From a virus: 26,619 nt of DNA. The translations under genes and the position numbers were made by a program. The stretch lies in IMG/VR virus record IMGVR_UViG_3300017788_000142, positions 1 through 26,619 of that record; one strand, 5' to 3'. The notes beneath the pieces were generated by a model that was not told where the DNA came from, searched no databases, and saw nothing but the letters and a program-made list of their open reading frames with translations. Position 1 is the stretch's first letter. The number at the start of each line of letters is the position of its first letter. Below are positions 1 through 4,415 of the stretch, piece after piece.

Positions 1-99
1 TCAGGTCTGAAGATTTTCACCAGTGCTACACCCTCTTGTCGTCACGCATTGAATCAAATTGAACGTGATATTCAGCGTAAAATGGTTAAAATCAAATGA
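1..99 (+). CDS. C-terminal end of an unidentified gene (partial, 5' end outside window)
   Basis: An open frame runs from the first base to a TGA at 97-99 and encodes 32 residues ending in a basic tail (QRKMVKIK). The stretch includes TSATPSCRHALNQIERDIQR, which looks like the end of a soluble helical protein. I do not recognise the family. It is called because it is open from the window edge, lies on the same strand as all other genes, and its stop is followed by an AT-rich non-coding stretch. The short length means it could be a chance open frame. Confidence 0.45.
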   Translation, partial: SGLKIFTSATPSCRHALNQIERDIQRKMVKIK

Positions 100-231
100 A
101 AAAGCCTTTTTTTAATTATATTGAGTTTTTTAATTCATTCTCAATAAGTGTTGGTAATTGCGAATCAATTAGGGTGATTGTTGAGAATTAAGACCCTATA
201 AAGCCCTTCGGTTATAGCGATCTTAGCCCGC

Positions 232-260
232 ACTCTACCACAACCGCACAGAAATGTCAA
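232..260 (-). promoter_or_regulatory. Leftward sigma-70-type promoter candidate
   Basis: Read on the - strand, TTGACA (255-260) is followed by exactly 17 bases and then TAGAGT (232-237). The -35 is perfect and the -10 matches four of six positions. A transcript would start near base 225 and run toward base 1. No convincing leftward gene lies there, so the product would be non-coding or antisense to the gene ending at 99. Confidence 0.4.
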
Positions 261-290
261 GTCCCCCAGTATTACCATAACCGCACAGAA
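237..290. repeat. Two-copy 17-base direct repeat, 37 bases apart
   Basis: The sequences at 237-253 (ACCACAACCGCACAGAA) and 274-290 (ACCATAACCGCACAGAA) differ at one base. Read on the - strand, the repeat fills the spacer between a -35 and a -10 in both copies: TTGACA/TAGAGT in the first and TTGGGA/TAATAC in the second. It may be a duplicated promoter or a protein-binding site. Confidence 0.6.
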
Positions 291-314
291 CTCCCAATTC
301 TTATAAGACCCGCT

Positions 315-322
315 GATAAATA
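315..322 (+). promoter_or_regulatory. T4-type late promoter octamer candidate (GATAAATA)
   Basis: Seven of eight bases match the T4 late -10 element TATAAATA. It lies upstream of the small gene at 394 and just ahead of a sigma-70 promoter, so that gene may be read both early and late. The short motif could occur by chance in AT-rich DNA. Confidence 0.35.
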
Positions 323-333
323 CTCTCAAGGTC

Positions 334-362
334 TTGACAGTTTCCACTCTGCATCTTATACT
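334..362 (+). promoter_or_regulatory. Strong sigma-70-type promoter
   Basis: TTGACA (334-339), a 17-base spacer and TATACT (357-362) give a near-consensus host-type promoter. Transcription would start near base 369, about 25 bases before the ATG at 394. In T4-type phages such promoters are used early by the host polymerase. Confidence 0.7.
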
Positions 363-393
363 GGCCACAGTTAAGTCGTCTGCCCGCAATCCC

Positions 394-561
394 ATGTCAG
401 TTTCTTATCTTCAAGCCCAGAAAAAGAATGTGCGTGTGACACTGGATCTTTCCGTGTATAGTGATTTTGATGCCCGACAGATTGACTGGCAGAAACTATT
501 CCAACTCGATGGTGATGAGAGCGTGGAGGCTTATGTGGAAGACCTGGATGTAGAGTGGTGA
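394..561 (+). CDS. Small acidic protein of unknown function, 55 aa
   Basis: The chosen start is the ATG at 394. The longer in-frame reading that begins with TTG at 334 would start on the -35 box of a strong promoter, so it cannot be translated from that transcript. The protein begins MSVSYLQAQKKN and ends with a strongly acidic segment (GDESVEAYVEDLDVEW). It has no signal peptide or membrane segment. It resembles small conserved proteins I associate with marine cyanophages, but I know no function for it. Base composition is visibly richer in G and C than the structural genes downstream. No good Shine-Dalgarno sequence precedes the start. An early-expressed accessory role is inferred from the promoter only. 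Confidence 0.65.
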   Translation: MSVSYLQAQKKNVRVTLDLSVYSDFDARQIDWQKLFQLDGDESVEAYVEDLDVEW

Positions 562-633
562 CGGTATAACCACAGAGGGAATGAGATGTGCCCTAAAGAC
601 ACTCACCAAACACACAGTTTCTTATAGTTTATC

Positions 634-750
634 ATGACTCGTTCGATTGCACTTTCTCTGCTCGCACAAGGTAACACTGGCAATGAGCTTCTGAGCATTC
701 TCGATGCCATCGCCACCGAAGATGTGGAGGTTGACATTATAGAGTTTTGA
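634..750 (+). CDS. Very small conserved-looking protein, 38 aa
   Basis: The frame from ATG 634 to TGA 748-750 encodes MTRSIALSLLAQGNTGNEL followed by LSILDAIATEDVEVDIIEF. The N-terminal half looks like an amphipathic helix and the C-terminal tail is acidic. I recall similar short proteins beginning MTR-IA-LL-QGNTG-E-LSILD in cyanophage genomes, but no function is known to me. There is no clear ribosome binding site. It lies 72 bases after the 55-residue gene and could share its promoter at 334. Its last codons overlap the -35 of a perfect downstream promoter (731-759). Length alone would not support it; the case rests on protein-like composition and the remembered family. Confidence 0.5.
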   Translation: MTRSIALSLLAQGNTGNELLSILDAIATEDVEVDIIEF

Positions 751-759
751 TGTTATAAT
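731..759 (+). promoter_or_regulatory. Perfect-consensus sigma-70 promoter
   Basis: TTGACA (731-736), 17 bases, then TATAAT (754-759) is the full consensus with optimal spacing. It sits inside and just past the end of the 38-residue gene. Transcription would start near 766 and read toward the small gene at 952. Confidence 0.7.
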
Positions 760-761
760 GA

Positions 762-795
762 GGGTGGCTCGGTGATACTCTGAGCCACTCTTATT
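762..795 (+). terminator. Hairpin, possible intrinsic terminator
   Basis: Bases 762-772 pair with 780-790 (11 pairs including G-T pairs) around a 7-base loop, TGATACT. The hairpin is followed by the U-rich but interrupted stretch TTATTCGTCT. It could end transcripts of the two small genes upstream. The expected start of the promoter at 731-759 falls within its left arm, so that transcript would escape it. The imperfect U tract keeps confidence moderate. Confidence 0.45.
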
Positions 796-918
796 CGTCT
801 CAGCAGTTATTCGTATTGGCAGTATGTGGCCCCTTGACGGTTGTGTGGGCGGGGGGCGACGCGGTTATAAAAATCGATAACTACCCTAACCTACAGAGGT
901 GACAATTCGACCGAGCTT

Positions 919-926
919 TATAAATA
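919..926 (+). promoter_or_regulatory. T4-type late promoter (TATAAATA)
   Basis: This is an exact match to the T4 late promoter -10 octamer read by the gp55 sigma factor. It lies 26 bases ahead of the ATG at 952 and probably drives the 27-residue gene together with the oxygenase-like gene at 1039. Confidence 0.6.
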
Positions 927-951
927 TCAGAAAAAATTCCCGGAGAAAAAA

Positions 952-1035
952 ATGGGCATCAAATGGATTCATAAAGACGGTTATTCAAGACCTGATAAGC
1001 GCACACTACCTAAGAAAGGAGGAAAGAAAAAATAA
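952..1035 (+). CDS. Tiny basic protein, 27 aa
   Basis: ATG 952 is preceded by CGGAG at 941-945 with good spacing and by an exact late-promoter octamer at 919-926. The frame ends at TAA 1033-1035, three bases before the next gene. The product begins MGIKWIHKDGYSRPDKR and ends in a lysine/glycine tail (KKGGKKK), so it is highly basic. It has no recognisable family and could bind nucleic acid or be virion-associated, but that is only a guess from charge. The tail codons AAG AAA GGA GGA also form a perfect Shine-Dalgarno for the downstream gene, so the frame may serve partly as a translational leader. Confidence 0.5.
   Translation: MGIKWIHKDGYSRPDKRTLPKKGGKKK
1015..1022 (+). promoter_or_regulatory. 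Strong ribosome binding site inside the upstream small gene
   Basis: AAAGGAGG is a full Shine-Dalgarno sequence located in the last codons of the 27-residue gene, 16 bases before the ATG at 1039. The spacing is long. Translation of the small gene should run over this site and end almost at the next start, which implies translational coupling. Confidence 0.5.
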
Positions 1036-1038
1036 AAA

Positions 1039-1713
1039 ATGAATACAATTATTCCAAGTACTATTGTAGATGGATTTTTCAATGATCCACATCAAATAAG
1101 AGAACTTGGACTACGATCTGCACAACATAGAGATATTGATGAAAATCAAACAACTTATCGAGGAGAAAGATCAAAGTGTCTTTCACAAATACACCCAGTT
1201 TTATTTGATCAAATTAATAAAAAAATTTTAAGTAGTTTCTATGATTTAAACCGAGAAAATATTTCTTGGAAGTCGGAAATTAAATATCAGTTAACAGATG
1301 GAACTTTTGGTGATGGTTGGGTTCATACTGATTATTATCGACCTTCATTGCTCACGGGAATTATCTATTTGACTCCTAATGCTCCATTAGAATGTGGTAC
1401 GAGTTTATATCAAGCAAAGAATATTGTTGCATACCAATTACATGATGATGTAAAAAAGAAAGCTAACGCAGATTTTGAATTAAGACAATCTGAGTATTAT
1501 TCTGAGTGTAGAGAAAAAAATAACAATCAGTTTGAAAAAATACTTACAGTCAACAATGTTTTTAATCGAATGTTTATATTTGATTCTCATTATTTTCATT
1601 GTGCAGATCGTTTCTTTGGAGATACTAAAGATAACAGTCGATTGACTCTAGTAGTATTCATAGAAGAACTTTTTGTAAATCATACTCCAATTGTAAGAAT
1701 TCGTTCTTTATAA
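1039..1713 (+). CDS. 2-oxoglutarate/Fe(II)-dependent oxygenase-like protein, 224 aa
   Basis: The protein resembles the cupin-fold oxygenases that are frequent in T4-type cyanophages, possibly the DUF6445-type branch. A candidate metal-binding triad is visible: H96 and D98 in WVHTDYY, and H187 in SHYFHCADRFFG. R201 in SRLTLVVF sits where the family binds the 2-oxoglutarate carboxylate. The segment LLTGIIYLTPNAP (104-116) fits the usual strand after the HxD motif. Length is normal for a single-domain enzyme. Its substrate cannot be told from sequence; phage members may hydroxylate proteins or modify other molecules. It follows the 27-residue gene by three bases and uses the Shine-Dalgarno at 1015. 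It is more AT-rich than its neighbours at 1988 and 394. Confidence 0.65.
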   Translation: MNTIIPSTIVDGFFNDPHQIRELGLRSAQHRDIDENQTTYRGERSKCLSQIHPVLFDQINKKILSSFYDLNRENISWKSEIKYQLTDGTFGDGWVHTDYYRPSLLTGIIYLTPNAPLECGTSLYQAKNIVAYQLHDDVKKKANADFELRQSEYYSECREKNNNQFEKILTVNNVFNRMFIFDSHYFHCADRFFGDTKDNSRLTLVVFIEELFVNHTPIVRIRSL

Positions 1714-1721
1714 AATAAATA
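1714..1721 (+). promoter_or_regulatory. T4-type late promoter octamer candidate (AATAAATA)
   Basis: Seven of eight bases match TATAAATA. The motif begins immediately after the stop codon of the oxygenase-like gene and lies 26 bases before the GTG at 1748. That is the same spacing as the exact octamer at 919 has to its gene. Confidence 0.45.
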
Positions 1722-1747
1722 ATAGCGTTGAGCACAAAAAAATTCCC

Positions 1748-1939
1748 GTGCAAAAAATCTATCACATTTACGCAAAAGATAAGTGTTTATTTCATTCGAT
1801 TCAAGAGGAAGAATTCCAAGTAACGTGGAACACCTTGAATCGAATGGTTGGTCTTATGAAGACAGAGTATTCTATTAATGATCTTTCTTATGAAGAGTTA
1901 GTTCTGAATAAGGAGATGGCACTCAATTCTTCTCATTGA
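1748..1939 (+). CDS. Small conserved cyanophage-type protein, 63 aa
   Basis: The frame starts with GTG at 1748 (fMet-QKIYHIYAKDKCLFHSI) and ends at TGA 1937-1939. No upstream in-frame ATG exists, and the first internal methionine would remove half the protein. I recall similar small cyanophage proteins that start with KIYHIYAK and contain NDLSYEELV, but I know no function. The sequence is soluble and mixed in charge, with no signal peptide or membrane segment. The likely promoter is the late-type octamer at 1714. There is no strong Shine-Dalgarno. Its stop codon overlaps the -35 of the promoter for the next gene. Confidence 0.65.
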   Translation: MQKIYHIYAKDKCLFHSIQEEEFQVTWNTLNRMVGLMKTEYSINDLSYEELVLNKEMALNSSH

Positions 1940-1964
1940 CATTATCATATATACATGGTAAAAT
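1936..1964 (+). promoter_or_regulatory. Sigma-70-type promoter with extended -10
   Basis: TTGACA (1936-1941), 17 bases and TAAAAT (1959-1964) form a near-consensus promoter. TGG directly before the -10 gives an extended -10 element. The start would be near 1971, 17 bases before the ATG at 1988. Confidence 0.7.
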
Positions 1965-1987
1965 TGATCTGAAAGTTATTTTCTCTT

Positions 1988-2767
1988 ATGGCAAAAGGAT
2001 TTACTGTTAAGGCTCCTGCTCCAAAGGTACAAGAAGCAGAGTGGGACTATGATAAAATTAAAGAAAGAATGCGAGGAAAGGCAATTGTATTCTGTCTTCC
2101 AGGTCGTGGTTGTTCATATCAGTTTCTGAAGTCTTTCGTACAACTGTGCTTTGATATGGTACAGAATGGTATGAGTATTCAAATTTCTCAAGATTATTCT
2201 TCTATGGTCAACTTTGCACGTTGTAAGTGCTTAGGTGCAAATGTACTGCGTGGACCAAAGCAGATTCCCTGGGATGGTAAACTGCAGTATGATTATCAAC
2301 TGTGGATTGATAATGACATTGTGTTTAACACAGAAAAGTTCTGGCAACTCTGTGATCTGGCTCTGAGTGAAGACAGCGAAGGTAATCTCGTTGACAGAGG
2401 AATCACCGCAGGTTGGTATTGTACAGAAGATGGTCACACGACCTCAGTAGCACACTGGTTGGAAGAAGATGACTTCCGTAAGAACGGTGGAGTTATGAAT
2501 CATGAAACTCTGACCACCATGGAAAAGCGTCGTAAGCCTTTCACGGTTGACTACACCGGTTTCGGTTGGGTGATGATTAAGAACGGTGTCTTCGAGAACC
2601 TTGAGTACCCCTGGTTCGCTCCAAAGATGCAGGTCTTTGAATCTGGGAATGTTCAGGACATGTGTGGAGAAGACGTATCGTTCTGTCTCGATGCTAAAGA
2701 AAAAGGCTTTGAGATCTGGTGCGATCCTCGTATCCGTGTAGGTCACGAAAAAACTCGCGTAATCTGA
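1988..2767 (+). CDS. GT-A-type glycosyltransferase-like protein, 259 aa
   Basis: The fold appears to be a GT-A glycosyltransferase of the GT2-like kind. After an opening strand (KAIVFCLPGRG, 31-41) come the sugar-nucleotide region (ARCKCLGANVLRG, 77-89) and a DxD-type motif in LWIDNDIVF (D108, D110). A later segment, FTVDYTGFGWVMIKNGVF (185-202), and an acidic GED motif (227-229) followed by a histidine (H253) fit acceptor and metal-binding elements near the C-terminus. It would move a sugar from a nucleotide donor to an unknown acceptor, possibly phage DNA, virion protein or host surface. It has its own early-type promoter (1936-1964) and overlaps the next gene by one base (TGATG). The second half is visibly richer in G and C than the structural genes. 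Confidence 0.65.
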   Translation: MAKGFTVKAPAPKVQEAEWDYDKIKERMRGKAIVFCLPGRGCSYQFLKSFVQLCFDMVQNGMSIQISQDYSSMVNFARCKCLGANVLRGPKQIPWDGKLQYDYQLWIDNDIVFNTEKFWQLCDLALSEDSEGNLVDRGITAGWYCTEDGHTTSVAHWLEEDDFRKNGGVMNHETLTTMEKRRKPFTVDYTGFGWVMIKNGVFENLEYPWFAPKMQVFESGNVQDMCGEDVSFCLDAKEKGFEIWCDPRIRVGHEKTRVI

Positions 2768-2916
2768 TGGATATTGTATACCGAGGGAGAGTCTTATATC
2801 GTAATCTCACTCATGAAGACTGTGCTGAGATTCTGGATGAACTCTCTCAGAAGTATTATGAAGACGAAGAGTTTGATGCAAACGAATTAGAATTAAGAGA
2901 GAATACTTATGGCTAA
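2767..2916 (+). CDS. Small acidic protein, 49 aa
   Basis: The start at ATG 2767 overlaps the stop of the glycosyltransferase-like gene in the TGATG arrangement typical of coupled translation. The frame is open upstream, but that part is covered by the preceding gene. The product begins MDIVYRGRVLYRNLTHEDCA and contains EILDELSQKYYEDEEF, a strongly acidic helical segment. It looks like a small adaptor or regulator, but I recognise no family and make no functional claim. Co-transcription with the glycosyltransferase-like gene is likely. Its last eight bases overlap the next gene in another frame. Confidence 0.6.
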   Translation: MDIVYRGRVLYRNLTHEDCAEILDELSQKYYEDEEFDANELELRENTYG

Positions 2917-3055
2917 ACCAAAGACTTCACCAACTAAGACTTCTCATGTTCCCGGACCTCCGAAAAAAACTCGGCAGGGTCGGAGTCCTATGACATTGAC
3001 CTCTGCCACTTCTCGTAATGGTAAGTCGAAGAAATATAGAGGACAAGGTAGGTAA
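2909..3055 (+). CDS. Small basic protein, 48 aa
   Basis: ATG 2909 overlaps the end of the 49-residue gene by eight bases. The product is rich in lysine, threonine, serine and proline: MAKPKTSPTKTSHVPGPPKK at the start and KSKKYRGQGR at the end. It contains TRQGRSP and TSATSRNG, segments I associate with a short conserved cyanophage protein of unknown role. The high positive charge and apparent disorder suggest nucleic-acid or capsid binding, but this is inference. The strong terminator at 3063 begins eight bases after its stop, so it ends the 1988-3055 operon. Confidence 0.6.
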   Translation: MAKPKTSPTKTSHVPGPPKKTRQGRSPMTLTSATSRNGKSKKYRGQGR

Positions 3056-3062
3056 TATAGAT

Positions 3063-3087
3063 AAAGCAGGGTTCGTCCCTGCTTTTT
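3063..3087 (+). terminator. Intrinsic (rho-independent) terminator
   Basis: AAAGCAGGG (3063-3071) pairs perfectly with CCCTGCTTT (3077-3085) around a 5-base TTCGT loop, and the T run continues through 3087. This nine-pair stem with a U tract is a textbook terminator. It separates the accessory operon from the pre-baseplate genes. Confidence 0.9.
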
Positions 3088-3096
3088 ATTAACTTT

Positions 3097-3798
3097 ATGG
3101 CATACTTAAATCACAATCTTCCAACCATCACTTGTTATATTCGTAATGAGTTTTTGTACAATCATAAAAAAGGACATGGTGGGGTAACTTTATGTGATGT
3201 ACACTCCGTAGCGTCCTTAGAGAAACATGTACCCCTCTTTGAAGCGTTTTTAGAGAATGGGGTGAACTGGACACGAAGACCGATTCATGCATTTTGTTGG
3301 AAACCTGATGCACCGGTGCCAAAGTTAGAAGAGTGCATGTGGTGGGATTGCTTTTCTCCTTATATTGATGTTCAAGTTCGTGCAAGACTGTCTAACTTAC
3401 GTGCTGAACTGATCAATTATCGTGGAGAAAAGAATGAAGGAACCTACTTGTTTACTCTTGATTGGTCATGGGAGTCAAAATCTACGTTGAATACTAACTT
3501 TAGTGAGACTCCAGAGCATAAATGTGCTCATGTTTTTAAGATGGACAATGGAAATTTCTATGCATATCCAAATAATAAAATCTTATGGTATGATGATGCA
3601 TGGACTAAGAACAGAATCACTCAAAATCCAGGTTATGAAATTGACTTAACAGAGTACTCTGTCGAAAATCGTCGCAAAATTGAGACCTCAGATGATTTTA
3701 TGTACGATATTACAGAAATTCGGGATAGCAACCCCGTAAAAAGTTCTGATTTTAACGAATCAGGAGCTAAACCCAATGGCAACTTCACCAACAGATAA
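3097..3798 (+). CDS. Conserved-looking phage protein of unknown function, 233 aa
   Basis: The start ATG lies ten bases after the terminator, with no Shine-Dalgarno visible. The protein has many aromatics and six cysteines (C13, C33, C67, C80, C85, C143). Distinct segments are CWKPDAPVP (67-75), CMWWDCFSPYIDVQ (80-93), FTLDWSWE (119-126) and HKCAHVFKMDNGNFYAYPNN (141-160). The last of these recalls a protein I associate with T4-type cyanophages near gene 25, where its role is not known to me. It has no signal peptide or membrane segment. Its C-terminus overlaps the next gene by 23 bases. Position just before the baseplate operon suggests a morphogenesis or virion role, but it does not resemble T4 gp53, gp48 or gp54 as I remember them. 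Confidence 0.65.
   Translation: MAYLNHNLPTITCYIRNEFLYNHKKGHGGVTLCDVHSVASLEKHVPLFEAFLENGVNWTRRPIHAFCWKPDAPVPKLEECMWWDCFSPYIDVQVRARLSNLRAELINYRGEKNEGTYLFTLDWSWESKSTLNTNFSETPEHKCAHVFKMDNGNFYAYPNNKILWYDDAWTKNRITQNPGYEIDLTEYSVENRRKIETSDDFMYDITEIRDSNPVKSSDFNESGAKPNGNFTNR
3762..3766 (+). promoter_or_regulatory. Ribosome binding site for the 64-aa gene
   Basis: AGGAG lies nine bases before the ATG at 3776, inside the end of the preceding gene. It supports that start even though the two genes overlap. Confidence 0.5.
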
Positions 3799-3970
3799 AG
3801 GAAATGAGTTTATTAAGTCTGGAATGACGCTAATCACTCAAGTTTCCTCTGAGAAATACCTTCAAAAACAGAAAAAAACTGAACAATATGACATTCCGAC
3901 AGATCGTTACTCCAGACCATGCGGTGGAGCTGGTGGATTTGACGATTTTGTCGAAAGATGGCACGAATAA
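3776..3970 (+). CDS. Small phage protein of unknown function, 64 aa
   Basis: The gene overlaps the end of the 233-residue gene by 23 bases and has a good AGGAG at 3762-3766, which fixes the start. The protein begins MATSPTDKGNEFIKSGMTL and ends CGGAGGFDDFVERWHE, with a central lysine/glutamine-rich helix (EKYLQKQKKTEQYD). I recognise no domain; it looks like a small soluble cyanophage protein. Overlap with its neighbour suggests that the two are made together. The late-type octamer before gene 25 begins 14 bases after its stop. Confidence 0.65.
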   Translation: MATSPTDKGNEFIKSGMTLITQVSSEKYLQKQKKTEQYDIPTDRYSRPCGGAGGFDDFVERWHE

Positions 3971-3984
3971 TCTTCAAAATTACG

Positions 3985-3992
3985 AATAAATA
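3985..3992 (+). promoter_or_regulatory. Late promoter octamer candidate ahead of gene 25 (AATAAATA)
   Basis: Seven of eight bases match the T4 late octamer. It lies 21 bases before the ATG at 4014, in the short gap before the baseplate run. It is the only such motif I see in the gaps ahead of genes 25, 6 and 7, so it probably drives all three. Confidence 0.5.
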
Positions 3993-4013
3993 AGATAGAT
4001 TTATTATATTTTC

Positions 4014-4415
4014 ATGCCTTTAGAAAGGGTAAGTAAAGGATTTAAGGACGTAAGTGCTTCTTTTTTAGTAAGCGCACTTAATTACGACCTTATTTCGCTT
4101 AAAAATGAAAATGCAATTGCTCGTTCGCTTCGAAATTTGGTTCTGACACTGCCTGGAGAGCGATTTTTTAATGAAAATTTGGGTTCAAACGTCTCAAAAT
4201 CACTTTTTGAGAACATTGACTCGATTTCAGCATCAATTATACAGAGTGAAATTGAAAATACAATCAAAAATTATGAGCCAAGAGTCAATTTACTTGAGGT
4301 AAAGGTTGATCCAGACTTTGATAACAACAATTTTAACGTTACTATCACTTATGAGATCATTGGAATTGATGTTTTACCGCAACAGTTGACATTTGCATTA
4401 CAACAGACACGATAA
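4014..4415 (+). CDS. 25: gp25-like baseplate wedge / sheath initiator, 133 aa
   Basis: This is the homologue of T4 gp25, which joins the inner baseplate to the first ring of the tail sheath. The length is almost identical to T4 gp25 (132 residues as I recall). The hallmark EPR motif shared by gp25 and type VI secretion TssE is present as NYEPRVNLLEV (EPR at 88-90). Before it are the typical ARSLRNLVLTLPGERFFN segment and a following GSNVSKSLFEN helix (57-68). The stop codon directly abuts the ATG of gene 6 (TAAATG), indicating an operon and coupled translation. No strong Shine-Dalgarno precedes the start. Confidence 0.9.
   Translation: MPLERVSKGFKDVSASFLVSALNYDLISLKNENAIARSLRNLVLTLPGERFFNENLGSNVSKSLFENIDSISASIIQSEIENTIKNYEPRVNLLEVKVDPDFDNNNFNVTITYEIIGIDVLPQQLTFALQQTR

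Larger units (their letters stand above)
100..393. other. Intergenic regulatory region with divergent promoter signals
   Basis: I see no convincing protein gene in these roughly 290 bases. They hold an A/T-rich start (100-150), a duplicated 17-base element at 237-253 and 274-290, a leftward sigma-70-like promoter (232-260), a late-type octamer GATAAATA (315-322) and a strong rightward promoter (334-362). The layout suggests a control region for the gene at 394 and possibly for a leftward non-coding transcript. Confidence 0.5.

Noticed and set aside
95-130. A/T hairpin (AAAAAG-CC-TTTTTTT) as a terminator of the first gene
   Set aside because: The stem is only A-T pairs with a tiny loop, too weak to call.
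237-290. Two 17-base repeats 37 bases apart as a CRISPR remnant
   Set aside because: Only two copies, repeats too short, no third unit and no cas gene. The promoter-spacer explanation fits better.
334-393. N-terminal extension of the 55-residue protein starting with TTG at 334
   Set aside because: The TTG is the -35 box of a strong promoter, so the expected mRNA starts after it. The ATG at 394 is the better start.
165-395. Leftward open frame of 76 codons
   Set aside because: It covers the promoter and repeat region, has an unusual cysteine/valine-rich composition, and no ribosome site. More likely it is a by-product of the repeat.
834-871. TTGACG (834) and TATAAA (866) as a promoter pair
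   Set aside because: The spacer of 26 bases is far too long.
824-880. 18-codon frame (MWPLDGCVGGGRRGYKNR)
   Set aside because: Too short, no ribosome binding site, and its composition only reflects the G-rich patch.
2719-2766. Longer start for the 49-residue gene
   Set aside because: The extension lies entirely within the glycosyltransferase-like gene, and the ATG at 2767 forms a typical TGATG overlap.
3063-3085. GGGTTCGTCCC as the T arm of a tRNA
   Set aside because: No acceptor, D or anticodon arms fit around it, and the hairpin plus T run is a clear terminator.
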